From Paratinospora sagittata (Eukaryota; Streptophyta; Magnoliopsida; Ranunculales; Menispermaceae), in assembly GCA_035771175.1 (NCBI GenBank), contig CM069596.1, forward strand, positions 10,497,001 through 10,561,000: DNA of 64,000 nucleotides, in the 5' to 3' direction. Made by a program: the position numbers and the translations under genes. Each line of letters opens with the position of its first letter. Position 1 is the stretch's first letter. A model generated the notes under the pieces. The model had not been told where the DNA came from. It ran no database searches and saw only the letters and a list, made by a program, of their open reading frames with translations. Positions 11,657 through 25,800 of the stretch are shown here, in pieces.

Positions 11657-12717
11657 AATTTTTCTCCTTTCTTATAGCAAGTTTTTAAATATTTTAATGT
11701 AATAAAACAGATGGGAAAACAGTGTATCCATAAAATAACCACTTCAGACCCCTTCCAAAAGTTCTTATCACTGTTCACAACCTTTCCCAGATTTAGTATT
11801 TGTCTTTCTTATTGGATAATTCAGGGTTTCAAATAAAGGCTCTACATATAGAAAATTAGTGTTTTAGAACTCAGAAATTATAGATTTATGTTTGAGGCAA
11901 AGGAAATGGACTATTTCTCATGAAATTCAAATTATAAGAGAACAGAAAAAATAAAAACATAAATATATTTGTTGTAAATATTTTAGAAAGAAAACCCAAA
12001 ATTCAATAGCAATTCATCACTCTCCCTTGTCAATCCATCAATCATTTGAACAAACAAGGAGCAACGATTATTCCATAAATAGATTTAAAAGAAAAAGGAA
12101 AAAGAAAAAAAGAAAGTCTAAACTTCACTTTTGTGTGTCCAGAATCATTTCAAATGCAGGGAAATCCCTCAAGCTAACAATAGTAGGAAATATATCTTAA
12201 ACTACAATCAACCATAATAAAATTAGACATAAAGGCCTACCTATAAGTAATTCTATGGGAAGCAACTAGCATAGGTAAAATTATAATTTTCTGCCCACAA
12301 TGTGTAGAAAAATCCTAGACTACCTAGCTATTGAACCAAATGCTACTATACTAGGAAGCATAAAGGAATAATTGAATAAAACTCAAAGATCAAAACCTAA
12401 TGGTTGGAGCCAACACCTAACAAATATTAAAGAAAAAACAATACCCCTAGTTACTGAAAATAGCAAGCAACATAAAACTTTAATAAAATCTTAAAAGACA
12501 TCTCAAGATCCATTTTCTATCAATTCAAAGCTTGCTGATAAGCCTTCTTCCTACAAGAACTGTCCTGAATGGTGTTTCAAAATTGCATAAATGTATTATC
12601 CTTATGCCACTAAGGAATCCAGTAGCACTTAAAGATTAAATACAACTTATTACAGTCTAGGGAATGACAGAAAAATGCATCATTTAGATTATTATTTCTG
12701 CCCTGCAAGGAACCAAC
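11657..12717. other. Intron 15 sequence, no feature seen
   Basis: This AT-rich stretch lies directly downstream of the exon 15 donor. No coding segment or recognisable transposon was found on either strand. Confidence 0.65.
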
Positions 12718-12810
12718 CTCAAGATCAAATGCACGATCAGTCCATTCCAAGATATGTACATGTTGAGCGCTCAACCAATCAAGAAGAACTGGCCCAGAAA
12801 TTTCTCCAAT
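12718..12810 (-). CDS. Exon 15 of the MUN-domain gene (last found)
   Basis: The acceptor is GTCTGCAG|ATTGGA and the donor CTTGAG|GTTGGT. The 31 codons read [20 protein letters not shown] followed by [11 protein letters not shown], which fits the family segment after the LNHYQ-type end of exon 14. It is separated from exon 14 by a 10.7-kb intron filled with LINE and copia sequence. A valid donor shows that more coding sequence is expected downstream (to the left). Confidence 0.83.
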
Positions 12811-13810
12811 CTGCAGACAAAATTAAAGAAAAGAATGGTGAACTGCAACACTTCTGTCTGTCATAATTTCAGTTGTAATAGCAAATAACCAATCACACAA
12901 ATTACACAATAAACACTCAAATAACAAAACTTAAAAATGTCCCAAACATTGAATTAGCATTTATATGGAGGAAACATAACATGCAATATAAGACTTAAAA
13001 CTAAGTCAAATCTTTTAAGTCAATCAATCATGAAATAATCACTCTAGGAATAAATTGAAGTTCATTAATCATATACGCTGCAAGCTGACAGCCTGACACG
13101 AAACTAGTAGACACCAAAAGTTAGAAACAGGGCAAGTAAAGAAAAGCTAAAAGTGAGCAAAAAATTAAGCTAAATGAACTTTGGGTGCATGGAGTGTTAA
13201 AGAAGTAGAATATAATACCTTCTCAAACCAATTAATTTTAAAAACACGATTTTCTAATGAATTAAAGAAATGAGCAAATATTCTTGGAAAACATAAATAG
13301 GTGACTCACATGCCTAAACTTATATAATCCTATGGAAGCAATTATATCTTCATTTTGGATTTTTGTGCTTCACTCAATTTTTCACTTTGGCTCTTGGGTT
13401 GATCAAACTTCTCAGTCCTTTGAATCCTTGGTATCATTATGACTTTGAGCATTTTGGTTCCCCACTTGAGGACCTATCATTGAACTTTCTTAGTTGATGT
13501 TGAGATGCTTTGCCTACCTAGTTTGGTCTTTATCCATCAGTCCTCCAACTTGTATGAATGATCTTTGTGTACTAGTAAGATCACTCAATTGAACAAACTC
13601 ATTAGTTCACTCAAAGCCGATGTTTTGTTATCATAAAAATTCCATTAGGTTGAATGATCGTCATTAGCTCAACCTCAAACACTTGAGAGGTGCTAAAAGA
13701 CACAAGCAGGTTGCTGAAAAACCAATATTCATTTCCCTAATTTAACCAGACATTACAATTTACATTTGAAATCAGTGTTGTGCATTAATTTATGCAACTC
13801 TTTCAGCAGC

Positions 13811-13841
<31 letters not shown>

Positions 13842-16800
13842 GAGCAGAACAAGATATGATTTTATTAATATAGTGTAGATAATTTACATACTTGGTAAGC
13901 ACCAGAGGTGATTACCAAAAATTTAACAGAACCCTTGCTACAAAAGACAACCTGACAGCAAAGTAATTCTGACCCTCCCCCCTAACATATTACATATAAT
14001 GAAGCCTAAAATAACCTATCTCTTCCTTGGAATACACAGTTATCCCAACTTAACATCCAGTCTGAAATTGATACACCACTGTTAATGGGAGACACAAAAA
14101 CCCATGTGCTTACCAAAAATCTAATTTCCTCCCATAATTGATTCACCTCCTTGACCAAATTGTTAAAAATCTGGCTATTAGGCTCTAACCGTAACACCCA
14201 AAGAGTGGCGTAATAGGCTGTCTTACCCGCCTCCTTCTCGACCCTTGATTTTTTTTTTTTAATAGAAACAAACCAATTATATTAATTTATTAAAAAAGCT
14301 GAAAGCATAGCGTCAAAAACACAGCACCTAGAAAGAGAACCAGAGGTACTCTCACAAAACGGCAAAAAAATCACAGTAAATTACTTCCACAAAAGGAAAA
14401 AGACAAAAACAAACCAACAATTACAAACAATTTTCCCAATCATTAATGGAATAGGCTCCATTAATCTTGAAGGCAACCAACCACGAGCTAGCCATAACAA
14501 TAATGTCATTCCAAATCATGTCAGCACTCCTACAAACATCTTTGAAAACCCGCTGATTACGTTCAAGACATATCATCCATAAGGTTTTGCAGGATCACAA
14601 ACCTTATGCCAGAGAATATAAACCATTCCTGCCATATTCTTTTAACAAAAGGGCATAAGATAAATATATGATCTGCGTTTTCACCTTCTTGCTGACAAAA
14701 GCTGCACCAATGTGGCGAGTAGCATGTGTTGGGGTATCGCCTTTGTAAGATGTCCATAGTATTAAGCCTATTGTGAGCCAAGATCCACCCAAATACATTT
14801 ACCTAAAATGGAACTTGTGCATGCCAAATATGTGAAAAAAAAATGGAAGGGAAGGGGAATTTATGAGGTCTTCAAAGAAGGACTTGCAAGTGAAAACCTT
14901 GGAATGATCAAGAGACCATACAAACCTATCCAAGACTAAGGATATTCTAAGGTTTTGAAGTCTAGTTGTTAAAACAATAAAAGACACAAAGATATAACGT
15001 GGTTCGGCTTTATGGCCTACATCCACGAGAGAAGAGAACGGATATTTATTCTTGTGTAATGTTTTAATGGAGGCACTCCATATATATAGACATACAGGGC
15101 TATGTACTTGTATTTACAATTTTAGTAACTGCTATATTCCTTAAAGAAAATAAATCCTTAAGGAAAAAATTCTGTACAGGAAACAAATCTATACAGGAAA
15201 TAAATTTGTATAGGAAACAAATCTCAACACTCCACCTCAAGCTGGTGAATAAAGGTTTACCATTCCCAGCATGGACACATTTGCTTGAAATGCAGTATGA
15301 TTTAACCCTTTAGTGAGCATATCGGCGAGATGATTATTGGTAGAGACATATGGAGTACAGATCAACCCACAGTCAAGCTTCTCTTTTATAAAGTGTCTAT
15401 CAATCTCTATATGCTTGTTTCGATCATGTTGAACTGGGTTATGGGCAATGCTAATTGCAGATTTATTGTCACAATAGAGTCTCATAGGGCCATCCCAGTG
15501 TATCTTCAAATCTGTCAAAATTATCTACAACCATAATAGCTCACAAACCCCTTGTGCCATTGCTCGGAATTCGGCTTCAGCACTAGATCTGGCCACTACA
15601 TGCTGTTTTTTACTTCGCCATGTCACCAAATTCCCACCAAGAAACGTACAATATCTAGTCGTTGATCTTCTGTCAACTACTGAACCAGCATAGTCTGAAT
15701 CAGTATATGCTTCAAAAACCATTCCTGTGTGTCGTTTAAATAAGAGGTCTTGTCCTGGAGTCCCTTTAAGATATTGTAGGACGTGATTAGCTACTTGCAA
15801 ATGAATATCTTTAGGATTGTGCATGAACTGCCTTATTACACAATATCAAGTCTTGTGTGAGAGAGATAGATGAGTCTTCCTACTAGTCTTTGATACATCT
15901 CTTTATTAACAGTCAACGCTTCTTCAGCTTCTCCAAGCTTGTGATTAAGATCAATAGGAGTATTCATTGGTTTGCATGCTAGCTTCCCTGTTTCTTTAAG
16001 AAGGTATGTAATGTACTTCTGTTGAGAGATAAAGATTCCCTGTTTAGAGTGTGTCACTTTAATCCCAAGGAAGTATTTCAATCTCCCTAATTCCTTAATC
16101 TCAAATATCTCGATCAAACACCGCTTCAAATTTTGTCTCTCGTCTCATTGTTTCCTGTCATGATGATGTCATCAACATACACTAATAGAGTTGTAACTCC
16201 CCCTGAAGTCGAGTGCTTAATAAACAGAGTGTGATCTCCTTGGCTTTGTTTATATCCCATACTTGTCATTACTTTGGCAAACCGACCAAACCATGCCCTC
16301 GGAGATTGTTTAAGTCCATACAGGGCCTTTTTTAATTTGCACACTTTATCAATGGTGCCAAATCCTGGGGGCACTTCCATATAGATTTCTTCCTCTAAAT
16401 CCCCATGTAAAAATGTGTTTTTTACATCAAATTGTTGCAGATCCCAGTCATAATTAGCTGCCAATGACAAAAGAAGTCTCACAGTATTCATTTTTTCAAC
16501 TGGAGCAAATGTCTCTTGATAGTCCACACCATATGTCTGAGTATATCCTTTGGCTACCAATCTTGCCTTGTAGCGCTCTAGGGACCCATCTGCTTTGTAT
16601 TTTACTGTATAAACTCATTTGCATCCCACAGGTTTCTTTCCTGCAGGCAAGTCTACCAACTTCCATGTTGTATTTTTCTCCAGGGCTTCCATTTCCACAG
16701 TCATAGCTTGTTTCCAATTTGTATTAGATAAAGCCGCGGATAATGACGTAGGAGTCTGGATATTATTCAGGCCGGTAAGGAAATTCTTATGGGTTTGTGA

Positions 16801-19800
16801 GAACTTCTCAAAGGATACAACATGAGATAGTGGATACAAGGAATGTTTAGTGCATTCCCTTATTTCCTTTCTAATGGGAATGGGAAGGTCATTGTCAGGT
16901 TCAGAGGCTAAAAGATCATTGTTAGTTTCAGGAACTAATGAAATTTGTAAGGAGGGCTCAGGATTTGTTACCACATTCTCAGGGATTGGTTCAGATTCTT
17001 GAGCTTGCATCGGTTCAGGAGCTGCGACTTTATTCCTTGAGTACACTTGTCCAATCATCCAATCCTTAGGTTCGTCATTGGGTACAGGGGGTGTAGGAGA
17101 TTCAAGTTTGGTTTGTTGGAGGGTAAAGGTGTCAAAAAGATCAAAAGGGTTATCAAGGGAGTTCTGATCCTTATCTTCCATGATGACATTCTCCCCCGGA
17201 AGAGGAGCGAAAAAATAGGACCCAGGTCCACAGAAAGTGACATCGGCTGAGACAAAGAATTTCTTTGATGGCGGATGATATCATTTATATCCCTTTTGAG
17301 TGGAAGAGTATCCGACAAAAACACACCTAAGAGCTCTAGGGTCCAACTTTTCCCTGTTGGGTTGGTGAACATGGACAAATGAAACACACCCAAATATTCT
17401 AGGTATAAGATTATTGGAGATTTTAAGCTTAGGATAAAATTGACGTAGCTTTTCCATAGGACTTTTGAAATCAAGGGTCCGGGATGGTAAACGGTTAATA
17501 AGATGTGTTGCAATAAGGACAGCTTCCCCCCAATAGGACTTAGGCATATTATTCTGAAATAAAAAAGCTCGGGTTGTATCAAGTAGGTGACCGTTTTTTC
17601 TTTCAGCAACTCGATTTTGTTGTGGAGTGTGAACACATGATGATTCATGAAGGATCCCCTCGGTTTGGAAGTAATTAGTCAATGTTTGATTAAAATAGTC
17701 TCTAGCATTGTCAGATCGAAATCTCTTGATTTTAGCACCAAACTGGGTGTGTATCATGTTATGGAAGGTAGGGAGAATAAAGCTCACATCGGATTTTTCT
17801 TTTAATAAGAATATCCACGAGACTCTAGTACAATCATCAATGAATGACACAAACCATCGCGCGCCAGAAACATTAGGTATTGGAGAGGGACCCCAAATAT
17901 CACTAAGAATGAGATCAAAAGGATCTGAACTTCTGTCATTACTAAGTGGAAAAGATATACGCTTGTGTTTCGCAAGTTCACACACTTCACAATGAAAATT
18001 TTCAAAATTCAGAGACGTAAACAAAAAAGGAAACATGATTTTAAGAGATCGAAAAGAAGGATAGTCAAGGCGGCGATGATGGAGCCATAGCTTTTCTTTA
18101 TTGGAAAGTTTGTGCTCAGAGAGAAATGAAGTGGCACTCTTGATAGGATGTACTGGTGTCTCAAGATAATACAACCCGTCCTGTTCCTTAGCATGTCCAA
18201 TCATCGTTCCCAAGTCCTGGTCTTGGAATGTACAGTAAGTAGGGAAGAAGGTTATATTACAACTCAGATCATGGGTCAGTTTCTTAATAGAGATAACATT
18301 AGTAGATAATTTAGGAACATGAAGAACTTTTCTAAGTGTAAGGGTGGGGCTTATGTGAACACCTATACCAGCTACTGTGGTTAAGGATCCATCAGTTGTG
18401 GCTATTTTCCGACTACTAGGACATGGGTTGTAGGTATGAAATATATTGAAAGAATTGGTCATGTGATCAATTGCACCAAAATCTATAACCCAAGAGTTAG
18501 CAAAAGATTTATCCGAGACGTTAAATCCAATAGAAATAGGAAAATTACCTGAATGGGCCAATGAGTTGGTACCTGAGGGTTTTCCAAGAGTGTCAAGTAG
18601 AGTTCTCAATCTCTTGATCTCATCCTGATTGAATCCGACTTGCTAAAGAGAGTGCTCTTCAATTGATTGTACATTGGACATCTTTCGTTTGGCTCACGTA
18701 CCGGTGGAAGCAGCAACAACAATAACAATGCCTGGTCAAATTCTTCAATAACAGCGATGAACGCCAAACAAGCCTCTCTTTGGCAATGAAGGCCGAAGAT
18801 GGAGGTTGATGGTTTTTTTTTTTTTGGTAGTTACTGAAAATAAGAAAGAAGACAAAAAAAAAAGAAGGGAAGAGAGAAAGAAGACGGGAGAAAAAGAAAG
18901 GAAGAAGAAGGCGCAGTAGCAGCGGCAAGGAACAACGGCGGGGTTATAAGGGTGCTGCAACGAAGATCGACGGAGTGGTTTTCTTGTGCAGCAGTAGTGG
19001 ACGGGATCGATCTGGTAGTGAGCAGTGACGATGACGGGTTGAAGTAGAGACAGCAACCACGATGAAGATGCACACACCAACAGTAACAGATTTTGGCGGT
19101 GATTCTGGCGAAGAAGTCAAGAGGCGACAACAACAATGGCAGCGACGCTCAACAACAAAGAAAAATAGTAACTGCAGCGTATTTGATTTCGGCGATGAAG
19201 GCCGACAGAAGACAAGTCCGACGATGAAGGCCGATGGCGATGAAAGCCGATGAAAAAAAACAGAGCCGATGGAAAGAAGACGATACCAGAAGAAGACGAT
19301 ACCAGAAGATGAAGAAGATGAAGAAGACGATACCAGAAGAAGACGAAGAAGATGTAAAGAAGAAGATGAGTGAAGACGAAGGATGAAGGTTGAGTTGCAG
19401 GGATTGAAAACAGTTGAGACGAAGGAAGACGATGAACAGTGAGACGAAAACAGTTGTAGACACAATTTGCAGATCGCGATTTAGGATCTCTTGTTTGCAG
19501 TTGAACAGTGAAAGGCGACTGAGATGAAAAACTGCGATGCGTTTGCAGTTACAAGCGAACCAGTTTGCGATGTGCGATGATACCTTGTTCTTAGTCGATG
19601 AATCAAAAACTGAGTCGATGGTGATGAGCCAGGAACAGTCGCACGAACCAGACGAAGAAGACGATGAATCGCACGAACCAGACGAAGAAGACGATGAACA
19701 GTAACAGTTGCAGAGACGACGATGGTGATGGAAGAGGAAATGGAAGACGGCGATGCGTTTGCAGGTGAAGAAGAAGACGACGGCGATGCAGATGACGCTG

Positions 19801-22800
19801 ACGAAGATGAAGACTGCGATGTGCGATCCAGTTGCAGCGGCAACAGCAGCAGTAACAGCATAGATGAATATTCCGGCAGCGACAGCAATGAAGGCCACCC
19901 ACGGGGATTCCGGCGATGAAGGCCGACAATGATGATTTCGACGATGAAGGCCGAAACAAATTTCCTAGTAATAATAACCTAGGTCTCTGATACCACGTTA
20001 AAACAATAAAAGACACAAAGATATAACGTGGTTCGGCTTTATGGCCTACATCCACGAGAGAAGATAAAGGATATTTATTCTTGTGTAATGTCTTAATGGA
20101 GGGACTCCATATATATAGACATACAGGGCTATGTACTTATAGCTATATTTACAATTTTAGTAACTGCTATATTCCTTAAAAGAAATAAATCCTTAAGGAA
20201 ATAATTCTGTACAAGAAACAAATCTATACAGGAAATAAATTTGTATAGGTATTAAGCCTATTGTGAGCCAAGATCCACCCAAATACCTTTTACCTTAAAT
20301 GGAACTTGTGCATGCCAAATATGTGAAAAAAATGGAAGGGAAGGGGAATTTATGAGGTCTTCAAAGAAGGACTTGCAAGTGAAAACCTTGGAATGATCAA
20401 GAGACCATACAAACCTATCCAAGACTAAGGATATTCTAAGGTTTTGAAGCCTAGTAAATAGGTATTCAAATTCCTCTTGTTTTCTTCTAGTTAGAGCCCT
20501 AGGAAAATGCAAATCCCACAATGGGGAGGACAAAGGATCGTTCGTTTCTAAACTTACGAATGAAGCTATGGGGTGGTTGTGTAATGTGGATGTGCGGAAA
20601 AGTAATGGGTACATTTCTGCTATTGTGAGATTGTCCAACCACCTATCCTCCCAAAAGCGGAATAAGTGCCCATCGTTGACCTGAAGCTCCAAATGAGTTA
20701 AGAATTGAGGCGCTAAGGATGATATAAACTTCCACAGGCTTCCGTATGTAATTCTAGCATTTCTCCTACCCCCACCAAGCTCCCACAACTTTCCATGCCT
20801 ACTTTGAACGACTTGTGAGAGTGTTGTCATGTATTCCTCCCCAAAAGAAGTGCTTAATTTTCCTCTCAATTTGTCTAGCCACTATAAATACTGCCAGGAA
20901 ATATGATGGGATGGCAGCTAAGACCAATTGAATTAGTGCCAATCGAACTCCTTTAGAAAGGAATGTTCTTTTCCATTCTTTAGAAATGACTGGTTCCCAA
21001 AAGCCAATAGTGAGTGGAGTCCCTCCTAAAGGAAGACCAAGATATCTCATTAGCCTAGCCCCAACTAAACATCCAACCTTGTTTTCCATGTGGGTCAATG
21101 TTTTTGGATCCATGTTAATCCCGGTAATTTGATTCTTTGCCATGTTTACTTTCAATTCCGAGAGCTTGCAGAAACATTGAAGGATGTTAAGAGCATTGAA
21201 GACATTATCATCTTCCCCTCGAAGAAAGAATAGGGTGTCATCAGCATACTGTAAGTGAGAGATCTCCACTTTATCTCTGCCAACTAAAAAGCCTTGCATC
21301 AAAGAGTGGTGTCACACCCTTGACATCAACCGACTTAGCCCATTTTCTATAAATAAGAAGGGGATAGAGGGTCTCCTAGGCAGAGGCCGCAACCCGCGGT
21401 AAACTTTCCCCTTGGACGGCCATTGATGACAATCGAATATGTAATTGAGATATGCACCGAAGGATCCAACCAATCAATTTGTTACCAAAGCTTTTCTGAC
21501 GCATGACAAATTCTAGGAAATCCCACTCCGCTGTGTCGTATGTTTTTGCAAAATCAACCTTGAAGACTACCCCAACTAACCTTCTGGCCTTGTAATCTTC
21601 TACCGCCTCATTGGCTACGAGCATCACATCCAAAATTTGTCTTCCCTCAATAAAAGCCGATTGAGTGAATTTAATTATTTTGTGAAGGACTGATTACATC
21701 CGCAGAGATAGAATTTTGGAGATAATCTTATACAAGCTTTTACCAAGCTTATAAGTCGAAAATCCAACAAGTACCATGAATTGGATTTTTTCAGTACCAG
21801 ACAAAGGTATGTCTCATTTGTCTGAATATTTATGACCCCATTTTGGAAGAACTCTACTATTACCTTCATTATATCATCCTTCAAAAGCTTCTCATGGGAA
21901 GATGAACACAGGGGACAGATTGCAAAAAACGTTCTCATATATGTGCTTATCTGCATACTGGTGTTACCTTTGTAGACAGGAGTCAGAGGCAGTGCGACAC
22001 ATATGTTGGAGATGCCCTTTCGCTAAGTTTGGAGTAGATGGCGGATCCACTTTCCTGTTATGAACAATGATGAGGTCGTTGAGGTTGGTATAGTCATTTT
22101 TCCCTTCATGAACAGTGTTCAGTCATCATGGAGAGACCATTGGAAGGTTGTATGTATGGTTGTTTTGTGGTCCTTACGGAAGGAGCGGAACAAACGAGTG
22201 TTTCATGATGAGTTTTTGTTGGCCGCTAGAGTGTGGGAGTCTTCTCACCCTTAGCTTCCTTTTGGGTTGCAAAAAGCAATTTATCAAAAGGTTTTGGTTT
22301 GGGCGATTGGCTTAAGGGATGGGGGCTTTAGTTTCTGTCTAGGGGTTTTGTCAGAATTGTAAGTATTTGTACATATCGTATTTTCTATTACCCACATATA
22401 TATATAACACTTTCTAGTTTCTTTTAAAAAAAAAAAAAAAAAAATCCCCCATGACTACTGAAAGAACGCCATGGAGAAACCATCGGAGCTAGGAGCTTTG
22501 TTCCCATCACAACTAAACATTGCAGATCGAACTTCCTCCTCTTCAAAAGGCTGCTCCAAGTATAATCTATCTTCCTCTGATATGGGATCCCAATACAACC
22601 CCATGTATCTCTCTACGTTGATGTGTATACTTCTTTAAGATACTCTACAATATCCTCAATCAGTCCTTCCTCTGAGTCCACCACACCGCCATCTTCTTTT
22701 TCTATTTTTGAAATGACACTCTTGTTCTTTCTTCCATTTAGTACGCCATGAAAAAACTTTGAATTTGTGTCACCCACCTGCAACCATCTGATTTTTGCTT

Positions 22801-25800
22801 TCTGAAAGGCCATCCTGTCCTCCCTCAAGCATAATTCGGCCAAATCAGCTTTCTGCATCTGATATGAATGCAGTTTAAAGGATAGCAAGATACTTTAATT
22901 CCAAAACAGGACAAGGGTTTTAATTCCCCAAACATCCACCATGCAGATTAAGGCCTGGCTTATATGATGCAATTAGGCTAATGGACTTTTGTTTGGGATG
23001 GGGGACATCATTGAAATGGAAAAGTAAAAAAACAAAAATAAAAATAAAAAAGTAATCCACGGTACATTGATTCAATGCAGAAGCAAAGTACCGATCTTAG
23101 GCATGTGTTAGGTTTTGTATTTTAGTAGCTTCAAGCATTGGAAGTCAGTGTTTAGAAGCCTATGAATCTTTACTGCAAAAATAAGGCTGCTACAAGAACA
23201 TGATTGCAGAAAACAATTGAGGAACATACATATGACGATGTAATAAATGACCTTATGCAAGGCTTTCACAAGAATAAATACAATAGGAAATAAAAAGAAA
23301 AAAAAACACTCAATATTCCCACAAAGGTCACTTCTTTTCATCTTCTTTAAATGCTTCTCTGCAACCTCTCCCAAATAAATAGATAAGTATGGACAGGGAC
23401 CTAGGTATGGGAAAACAATAATAATAGTAGCAAGCAAAACCTGAAAATTGACTGGAAACCAAAATAATTAGTCATAAGTTAACCTAACCTGATAATGATT
23501 CAACTTTTTGCTTGACATTGGATGCAACTTGTGTTCACCAAGTGCAGAATAATATATCTGAGACAGGTCCCATTCCAACATAGCAGCAGCAGGGAGCACC
23601 GTGATAACATCTTCTGACAGGCCAGATACTCCATCAAGGAAGGGTTTCTACATGTAAACAAACTAAACCAAATCATTACAGAATCTTAAAGTGCGTTACA
23701 CACAGCCAACAAGAGACAAAAATAGTTGCATTAACCAAATAAAAATTTTACCAGTTTCTCCCCATAAAATTCATGCAATATCATCGAGGAGACAGTTCCA
23801 GCTTCAGGACTCCATTTATGGAGTGCAGGGACAAAAACAGTGGATTCTTTTTCAGCAATCAATCTTACTTGATCAGCAAGTATTGCCAAAGGATGTTTCC
23901 TTTCTGCTTTAGATCTATTACTGAAGGTCTCAGTAACCTGCAACCATAAAAGAATCTTTAAAATGGAGTATGCCAATGCAGCAACTACCACGATCATATC
24001 AAGTGAAAGCACTTACACTGCTCAACCGCCTACATGCAGTACGAATGGACTTCTCTATGTATTCCTTAATGTGTGTAGCTACAATATCAGGTTCATGTTT
24101 AGCCCTGGTTAGCTGCAAGGACCATGTGCCTCATTAGATTGATTTAAAGATAGCATATAAAGATACTTTTCCTTTTCTATTTTTCTGGCAGAAAAATGTA
24201 AATCCTATCCTACATAACAACACCTCAAGAATGGATTAGGCAACCACAACCAACAAAAGAAAGTACTCATAGAACTATAAGAATGAATTTCCTTTGGATG
24301 CCTTATCTTAATATTGCATCTCTCTCAAATTCAGTAGAAGAAATTAAAACAAAAAGATTAGACAAAGCAGCAAGCAGATTTTTAAAAATCACATATAAAA
24401 TAGCAACAACTATGAAAGCAATAACAGAATCTAATGTCTCCGCAATCATCTGGAGCTGCTACAAATTTTTTTTATTATTGCATTTTCTCAGTTTATCATT
24501 TCTTGGAACAAGCTGCACATTGCCATTAATTTATGTTGAGATTTGTTTCCTATTGTTGAGATTTGTTTCCTATACAAATTTATTTCCTGTATAGATTTGT
24601 TTCCTGTACAGAATTATTTCCTTAAGGATTTATTTCCTTTAAGGAATATAGCAGTTACTAAAATTGTAAATGTAGCTATAAGTACATAGCCCTGTATGTC
24701 TATATATATGAAGTCCCTCCATTAAGACATCACACAAGAATAAATATCCTCTCTCTTCTCTCATGGATGTAGGCCATAAAGCCAAACCACGTTACATCTT
24801 GTGTCGTTTATTATTTTATTTTTCTTAGTTGAGATTTGTTTCTTATTGTTGAGATTTGTTTCCTATACAAATTTATTTCCTGTATAGATTTGTTTCCTGT
24901 ACAGAATTATTTCCTGAAGGATTTATTTCCTTTTAAGGAATATAGCAGTTACTAAAATTGTAAATGTAGCTATAAGTACATAGCCCTGTATGTCTATATA
25001 TATAGAGTCCCTCCATTAAGACATCATACAAGAATAAATATCCTCTCTCTTCTCCCGTGGATGTAGGCCATAAAGCCAAACCACGTTACATCTTGTGTCG
25101 TTTATTATTTTATTTTTCTTAAAATGGTATCAGAGACCTGGGTTTTTATTACTAGAAACTCTGTTTCAACCTTCATCGTCGAAATCATTGGTGTCGGCCT
25201 TCATTGCCGGAATCCTCCATTTGAAGTTCATAGTCTTCATCGTCTTCAACGCCTCTGAACTCAAAGTACTGTTCACTGTTCACTGTTAACTGTTAACTGT
25301 TAACTGTTAGATCTATCTTCGTCTGTAACAGTTTCTTCTTCTTCACATCTTTGAAGAACGACATATAAAAAAAAAAAAAAAAAATGTCGGTTACTTCTGA
25401 AACAGTGCAGATAGAAGAAACAGTTGATAAAATAGAGAAATGAGAACTACCGAACATTCAAGCCGCCTACAGACTTGATGGAAAAAATTATTTGAAGTGG
25501 TCTCAGCTGGTACGTACTTTTCTGAAGGGCAGAGGAAAACTAAGTCATCTTCTGGGCACTGGACCTACACCTGGACATCCTAAGTTTAGAGCATGGCTAT
25601 GAAATTCAATGGCGCCAAATATTAGCGATACATGCATGTTTCTAACTACTGCCAAAGACATTTGGGATGCCGTTCATCAGACATACTCTAAGGCCCATGA
25701 TGCAGCCCAAGTGTATGAAATCAAAGTGAAAGTTGGAACAACAAAACAAGGCAACATGACAGTCACTGAATATGCCAATGTCTTGAAAAATCTCTGGCAA

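Larger units (their letters stand above)
14967..20249 (-). mobile_element. Gag-less copia retrotransposon, minus strand
   Basis: The order on the minus strand is 5' LTR (19996-20249), primer-binding site (19984-19995), long leader, pol start (18609), integrase, RT, RNase H, polypurine tract (15230-15245) and 3' LTR (14967-15229). It inserted into a minus-strand LINE in intron 14. The 5' LTR lacks its outer 15 bp, and the flanks carry a 206-bp duplication of LINE sequence instead of a simple 5-bp one. Confidence 0.92.

Noticed and set aside
12675..12866. Plus-strand 63-codon open frame
   Set aside because: It is the antisense shadow of exon 15 of the MUN gene.
19149..19898. 249-codon minus-strand frame as a gene
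   Set aside because: It is Ser/Val/Phe-rich and stop-poor because of the CU-rich copia leader; no start context or domain supports it.
23691..23912. Plus-strand 73-codon open frame
   Set aside because: It overlaps exon 13 on the opposite strand, which has splice sites and family similarity.
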